34,217 nt of DNA from JBBQAA01 sp038276395. GTDB lineage: Bacteria > Actinomycetota > Thermoleophilia > Solirubrobacterales > Solirubrobacteraceae. Below, in pieces: positions 30,230 through 34,217 of the stretch (position 1 is its first letter; every line of letters begins with the position of its first letter). Location of the stretch: assembly GCA_038276395.1 (NCBI GenBank), contig JBBQAA010000025.1:1-34217 (forward strand). The letters run 5' to 3'. Position numbers and translations under genes: made by a program. The notes beneath the pieces were generated by a model that saw only the letters and a program-made list of their open reading frames with translations, did no database searches and had not been told where the DNA came from.

Positions 30230-30404
30230 TCGCGAGGGCGGGGTGCAGCGCGCGGGTGACCGCCGGCGCGACCTCGCCCAGCAGCTCGATCGCGCGCAGC
30301 ACGGCGGCGTGGGGCATGGTGCCGACGCTCAGGTGCAGGAGCACGCGATCGAGCCCGAGCGTCTCGGCCACGAGCGTGATCTTGGCCGCGACCTCCTCGT
30401 GAAT
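30230..30404 (-). pseudogene. C-terminal remnant of a luciferase-like monooxygenase gene
   Basis: On the minus strand about 55 codons read HEEVAAKITLVAETLG, then LDRVLLHLSVGTMPHAAVLR and AIELLGEVAPAV. That is the style of the last helices of flavin/F420-dependent LLM-class oxidoreductases. No start codon precedes the segment; an in-frame TGA lies just upstream. After the expected end the frame runs into low-complexity Arg/Ala sequence antisense to mscS. It therefore appears to be a decayed 3' fragment. The family call is from pattern only. The rest of the 271-bp gap up to 30497 holds the promoter of the next gene. Confidence 0.45.
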
Positions 30405-30497
30405 GGACGTTACGGCGCTACAAGTTCAAGTGAGACGCGGCGTTTGCTGGGTACGGTCGATCAGATCGGCACAACCCACTCACAGGCAGGAGGACCC

Positions 30498-32342
30498 GTG
30501 ACGCGATTCATCTTCTCCCGCGCACGACGCGCGGGAATACTCGCCGGCTTGACCGCCGGCCTGGCCCTGCTCCTCGCGAGCTCGGCCTTCGGCGCGGATA
30601 CGCGCGTCAGCGTCGGCAGCCCGTTCACCCCGTTCTCGCAGAACAAGCAGAACGAGCCGGCGCTCGCCGTCGACGCCAACCATTCGCGGACGCTCGTGAG
30701 CGGCTCGAACGACGAGATCGACATGGAGTCCTGCGCCGCGGGCGACCCGTCGACCTGCCCGTTCACCGCGAACGTCGGCGTCTCCGGCGTCTACTTCTCC
30801 TTCGACGGCGGCCACTCATGGACGCAGCCGACCTACCAGGGCCTGACCGCCCGCGACTGCCTCGGGCCCGACCCGTGCACCGCCCACAAGGGCCCGATCG
30901 GCACGCTGCCGGGCTACGACACCGCCGGGCTCGTCTCCGACGGTGATCCCGCCGTGGCGTTCGGGCCGGTGTACAAGAACGGCTCGTTCTCTTGGGCCAA
31001 CGGCTCGCGGCTCTACTACGCGAACCTGACCTCGAACATCGGCGCCAAGTCGAGCGCCACGTTCAAGGGCTACGAGGCCATCGCCGTCTCGCGCACGGAC
31101 GACGCGCGCAGCGCGGCGGCGTCGAACCAGGCGGCCTGGAAGGCGCCCGTCATCGTCTCCAAGCAGTCCGCCACGACCTTCACCGACAAGGAGCAGATCT
31201 GGGCCGACAACGCGGCGAGCTCGAAGTACTTCGGCTCGGTGTACATCTGCCACGCGGACTTCCGCTCGAACTCGAAGGGGAACGGCGCGCCGGAGCCCAT
31301 CGTGCTCTCGACCTCCCGCGACGGCGGCGGCACGTGGGCGAACCAGCAGATCACGTCGGCCTCGGTCAACGGGAACAACCCCGGTCGCGACGGCTGCACC
31401 GTCCGCACGGACCACACCGGCGGCCTGTACGTGTACTACCGCGGGATCGACAAGGCGACCAGGCAGGAGGCCGAGCTGCAGCTCCGCTCGACCGACGGCG
31501 GCAAGACCTTCGAGGGCCCGCGGGCCGTCGCCGGTCCCGCCGAGACGGTCGGCATCACCGACCCGACGACGCTCCGCCCGGTGGAGGACGGCCTGGCCGG
31601 CGCGCGCGCCGACCTCGCGCCCGCCCCGAGCGTGGACATCGCCAACGGCGCGCCCTCGGGCACCGACGCCACGGACGAGATCCTCATGGCGTGGGCCAGC
31701 GGCGACAGCTCGCGGTACCACTACGGCAACCCGCTGTACGCGTACTCGACGGACCGCGGCGCCTCGTTCTCGGCGTCGAAGCCGGTGCCGCTCCCGGCGG
31801 GCGATCACGCCTACTACCTGGCCCCCGGCCTCGCGCCGAACGGGTCGAAGGCGTACATCGCCTACAACTCGTTCACGACCGACTACCAGACGACCACGGG
31901 CACGCCGCGCTCGCTCGTGGGCGGCCTGCTGTCGGCGAACGTGGGCGGGAACGGCGATCTGTCGGGGTTCTCGACGATCGATCGCGGCACCCCCGGCGAC
32001 CCGCGGGGCTCGAGCCAGAACAATCGGGTGGCCGAGTTCCTCGGGGACTACGTGTACGCCGTGGGCACCCGCACCGGCGGGGCCGGGGTGTGGAACGACG
32101 TGCGCAACACCGCGGACTGCCCGGCGATCGACACCTACCGCCAGAACTACGAGAACGCGGTGCGCGCGGGCCAGATCCCGCCGAAGGCCTCGGAGGACAG
32201 GCCGGCGGACTCGGGTGCCGCCACCGCGCCGAAGAAGGGCGGCGGCACTCCGCCCGCCGCGCCGAACGTCCTGGCCTCGTGCCCGGCGAACTTCGGCGAG
32301 TCGGACATCTACGGCGCGTCGACCATTCCGCCGACGCCCTAG
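30498..32342 (+). CDS. Secreted Asp-box (BNR/sialidase-like) beta-propeller protein
   Basis: A 614-aa exported protein. A twin-Arg-free Sec signal peptide (basic n-region, Leu/Ala core, cleavage about residue 32) precedes a domain with repeated Asp boxes of the S-x-D-x-G-x-(T/S)-(W/F) type: SFDGGHSW, STSRDGGGTW, STDGGKTF and STDRGASF. These mark sialidase-like propellers. The sialidase catalytic Arg triad and FRIP motif are not evident, so enzymatic function is unproven. The C-terminus has a Lys/Pro/Gly linker and a final Cys-containing segment. AGGAGG five bases before GTG 30498 decides the start. It is a single gene with a strong terminator. Confidence 0.82.
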   Translation: MTRFIFSRARRAGILAGLTAGLALLLASSAFGADTRVSVGSPFTPFSQNKQNEPALAVDANHSRTLVSGSNDEIDMESCAAGDPSTCPFTANVGVSGVYFSFDGGHSWTQPTYQGLTARDCLGPDPCTAHKGPIGTLPGYDTAGLVSDGDPAVAFGPVYKNGSFSWANGSRLYYANLTSNIGAKSSATFKGYEAIAVSRTDDARSAAASNQAAWKAPVIVSKQSATTFTDKEQIWADNAASSKYFGSVYICHADFRSNSKGNGAPEPIVLSTSRDGGGTWANQQITSASVNGNNPGRDGCTVRTDHTGGLYVYYRGIDKATRQEAELQLRSTDGGKTFEGPRAVAGPAETVGITDPTTLRPVEDGLAGARADLAPAPSVDIANGAPSGTDATDEILMAWASGDSSRYHYGNPLYAYSTDRGASFSASKPVPLPAGDHAYYLAPGLAPNGSKAYIAYNSFTTDYQTTTGTPRSLVGGLLSANVGGNGDLSGFSTIDRGTPGDPRGSSQNNRVAEFLGDYVYAVGTRTGGAGVWNDVRNTADCPAIDTYRQNYENAVRAGQIPPKASEDRPADSGAATAPKKGGGTPPAAPNVLASCPANFGESDIYGASTIPPTP

Positions 32343-32372
32343 GCACCGGGGGACCGACGCACGAGACGGGAC

Positions 32373-32396
32373 AGGGGCGGCCTCCGGGCCGCCCCT
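32373..32396 (+). terminator. Intrinsic-type terminator of the propeller protein gene
   Basis: A perfect 10-bp stem, AGGGGCGGCC/GGCCGCCCCT, with a TCCG tetraloop lies 30 bases after the stop codon. It is followed by CCTCGTTGC, a modest T content as is usual in GC-rich actinobacteria. It also separates this gene from the convergent helicase gene. Confidence 0.85.
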
Positions 32397-32450
32397 CCTC
32401 GTTGCGTCGCCCTCCCCTCCGCGCGTGGCGCTGACGACGCTCGGGGCGGC

Positions 32451-34100
32451 TCAGCGAAGCTCGCGCTCGAGCAGCGCGTTGCCGCGCTCGAGCTGCTCGA
32501 CCGAGGCCTTGGCCACGGACTCGGCGCCGACCGCGCGGTTGATCCGGCCGTTGATCTGGCCGTGGGAGCCGCCGGCGCGGCGGGCGACCTTGGCCACGAG
32601 CGCGCTCCGCTCCGCGCGCAGACGCTCGCGCATGGCGTAGCTCGCCTCCTCGGTCGAGGTCGGCGCGTGCGTGCGAGCGGGGCCGAGCTGGCCGCCGAAG
32701 GCCTCGAGGTGGGCGGAGGTCTTCGGCGGCGGCGCGGCCTCGGCGGCGCCGAACAGCGAGAAGTTCTCCCCGGGCGCCACCTCGATCGCCTCGTCGAGCC
32801 GCGCGCTCGAGGACAGCGCCGCGAACTGGTCGCCGCTCGCGACGCGCTCGGCGACCTCGCGCGGCTCCTCCTCGGCCTGCGCGTCGGGCACGAGCGCGTG
32901 GTTTCGCTCCTCCTCGATCTTGACCGCGAGCGCCTTGAGCGCTGGGTCGGCGGGCATGAACAGGTAGCTCGTCTGCTCGGCGGGGGCGGGCGTGCGGCGG
33001 ATGAAGCGCCCGACGACCTGGCGGAAGAAGAGCTCCGTGCGCGCGGCGGTGGCGTAGACGCCGACCCGCAGGCGCGGGATGTCGACGCCCTCGGAGACCA
33101 TGAGCACGGAGACGAGCCAGCGCTCCTCGCTCGCGGCGTAGCGGGCGATCGCCGCCGAGGCGCCGGGGTCGTCGGAGGTGACGAGCGCGGGCGCCTCCCC
33201 GCTCAGCCGGTGCAGCCGCGCGGCGATGAGGCCGGCGTGCTCCTTGTCGGCGGCGACGACGAGCCCGCCCGCGTCGGGATGCGTGCCGCCGCGGATCTCC
33301 GTGAGCCGCGCGTCGGCGTCGCGCAGGACGTCGGTCATCCAGTCCCCCTCGGCGGCGAGCGCGGTGCGCAGGCGCCGCGCGGACTCCTGCGCCGGCAGCA
33401 CGACGCCGAAGTCGGCGTGGCGGGTGCGGCCGCCCGAGACCCACTCCATGTCCCCGTCGTAGGGGAGGAAGGTGATCGGCCGGCAGACGCGATCGACGAG
33501 CGCCTGTGTGTAGGAGTAGGCGAAGTCGGCCCGGCTGACGCCGTCCTCGTCGTAGGTGACCCAGGGGATCGGCACGTTGTCCGAGCGGAAGGGCGTGCCC
33601 GAGAGCAGCAGGCGGAAGGTCGCGCGCTCGAACGCGCGCTTGGTGCGCGCGCCCCAGGCCGCGTGCTCGCCCATGTGGTGGGGCTCGTCGGCGATGAGCA
33701 GGGTGGGCGTGGCGTTCGTCGCTCGCGCGTGGGTCTGCGGATCGGCCGCGACGGCCTGGTAGGTGACGCTCAGGCCGTGAAGATCCCTCGGCTCAGAGCC
33801 CTCGGCGTTCGGGCGGTTCGGTTCCAGGTCGATGCCGTAACGCGCGGCGTCCGCGGCCCACTGGCGGCAGATGTGGGCGGTGGGGGCGACGACGGCGACG
33901 CGCTTGGCCCGGCCGGTGCTCAGGAAGTGGTGGGCGACCTTGAGGCCGAAGGTGGTCTTGCCCGCGGCGGGGGTGGCGGAGGCGAGGAAGGCGTCGCGCT
34001 GGTGGCGCTCTACCTGCTCGGCCGAAGCACGCTGCCAGGCCCGGAGCGGGCGCTCGGACGGCCATGACGTGAGGAGGGACTTGGAGACGACGGCGCTCAC
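32451..34100 (-). CDS. Superfamily II DEAD/DEAH-box helicase (549 aa)
   Basis: Helicase core: Walker A ATPAAGKTT (about 42-50), motif Ia VAPTAHICRQW, motif II IADEPHH (DExH type), motif III LSGTPFRSD, then a second RecA lobe with LMVSEGVDIPRLRVGVYAT and motif VI FFRQVVGRFIRR. A C-terminal extension of about 140 residues, partly acidic/Pro-rich and ending in a helical region (INGRINRAVG), matches no domain I know. Similar stand-alone helicases act in repair or defence, but nothing next to it fixes its role. GTG 34100 has TAGCTT eleven bases upstream. Confidence 0.88.
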   Translation of the reverse strand: MSAVVSKSLLTSWPSERPLRAWQRASAEQVERHQRDAFLASATPAAGKTTFGLKVAHHFLSTGRAKRVAVVAPTAHICRQWAADAARYGIDLEPNRPNAEGSEPRDLHGLSVTYQAVAADPQTHARATNATPTLLIADEPHHMGEHAAWGARTKRAFERATFRLLLSGTPFRSDNVPIPWVTYDEDGVSRADFAYSYTQALVDRVCRPITFLPYDGDMEWVSGGRTRHADFGVVLPAQESARRLRTALAAEGDWMTDVLRDADARLTEIRGGTHPDAGGLVVAADKEHAGLIAARLHRLSGEAPALVTSDDPGASAAIARYAASEERWLVSVLMVSEGVDIPRLRVGVYATAARTELFFRQVVGRFIRRTPAPAEQTSYLFMPADPALKALAVKIEEERNHALVPDAQAEEEPREVAERVASGDQFAALSSSARLDEAIEVAPGENFSLFGAAEAAPPPKTSAHLEAFGGQLGPARTHAPTSTEEASYAMRERLRAERSALVAKVARRAGGSHGQINGRINRAVGAESVAKASVEQLERGNALLERELR

Positions 34101-34111
34101 GCGGGCGCAGA

Positions 34112-34117
34112 AAGCTA
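34112..34117 (-). promoter_or_regulatory. Putative -10 box of the helicase gene (TAGCTT)
   Basis: TAGCTT on the minus strand lies eleven bases before the GTG at 34100, giving an mRNA leader of only about four bases. It falls between the helicase start and the stop of the partial gene upstream. Confidence 0.35.
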
Positions 34118-34145
34118 CGGCGCGGCACGGACGGCGAGGCTGCGG

Positions 34146-34217
34146 TTAGTTGCCGGAGTTCGGGTCGTGGTTAGTGAGCGGGCGGATGCAGCGGTAGGGG
34201 GTCGGAGTGCCAAAGTC
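34146..34217 (-). CDS. C-terminal end of a gene running off the window
   Basis: The last 23 codons and TAA of a minus-strand frame that is open to the window edge. The C-terminus reads PYRCIRPLTNHDPNSGN, a balanced and non-repetitive composition unlike random GC-rich translation. Family unknown because the rest lies outside the window. Confidence 0.5.
   Translation of the reverse strand, partial: DFGTPTPYRCIRPLTNHDPNSGN

Overview
GC-rich actinobacterial chromosome, most likely from the class Thermoleophilia (Solirubrobacterales/Gaiellales-like). That placement is an inference. It rests on the strong G/C codon bias, actinobacterial-style gene content (FolE2, Rrf2-type regulator, Rieske protein next to suf genes, LigD), frequent GTG starts, and many genes with a TANNNT box only 6-8 nt before the start codon, which suggests leaderless transcription. 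No phage, plasmid, CRISPR or transposase genes are visible. Two tRNA genes (Thr-GGT, Tyr-GTA) lie at the left end.

Layout. 1-5 kb: tRNA-Thr, a small acidic ORF coupled to a zinc-ribbon NUDIX hydrolase that appears to start at CTG, a small unknown gene, tRNA-Tyr, the primary-type sigma factor, FolE2 GTP cyclohydrolase, PgsA and ClpP. 5-12 kb: a Usp-like protein behind fdhD; a CHASE3/HAMP/PAS histidine kinase convergent with its OmpR-type response regulator; a degenerate receiver-like protein; and a three-domain LigD. 12-16.5 kb: minus-strand genes for a fatty acyl-CoA ligase, an LppX/LprG-like lipoprotein, a RemA/DUF370-like protein, a membrane protein and a lipoamide-dehydrogenase-like flavoprotein that has lost its redox cysteines.

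16.6-27.9 kb: an iron-sulfur assembly (SUF) region, all on the minus strand, in transcription order rrf2-sufC-sufS ... sufU ... Rieske ... sufB-sufD. It is broken up by a cold-shock gene, remnants of a cupin gene and of a membrane-protein gene, a secreted DUF6351-like hydrolase, and plus-strand merR and methyltransferase genes. Together these would mobilise sulfur (SufS, SufU), build clusters on the SufBCD scaffold and sense cluster status (Rrf2 regulator).

27.9-34.2 kb: a DUF2254 membrane protein translationally coupled to an MscS channel, a decayed luciferase-like monooxygenase fragment, a large secreted Asp-box propeller protein with a clear terminator, a superfamily II helicase, and the last codons of a gene that runs off the right end.

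The best leads for something unusual are the cysteine-less Lpd-like protein, the 101-bp CTAG-flanked inverted repeat that supplies the sufD stop codon, the dispersed suf cluster with an embedded secreted hydrolase coupled to the Rieske gene, the non-canonical NUDIX start, and the leaderless promoter pattern in which stop codons double as -10 boxes. I did not find a convincing wholly new multi-gene system.
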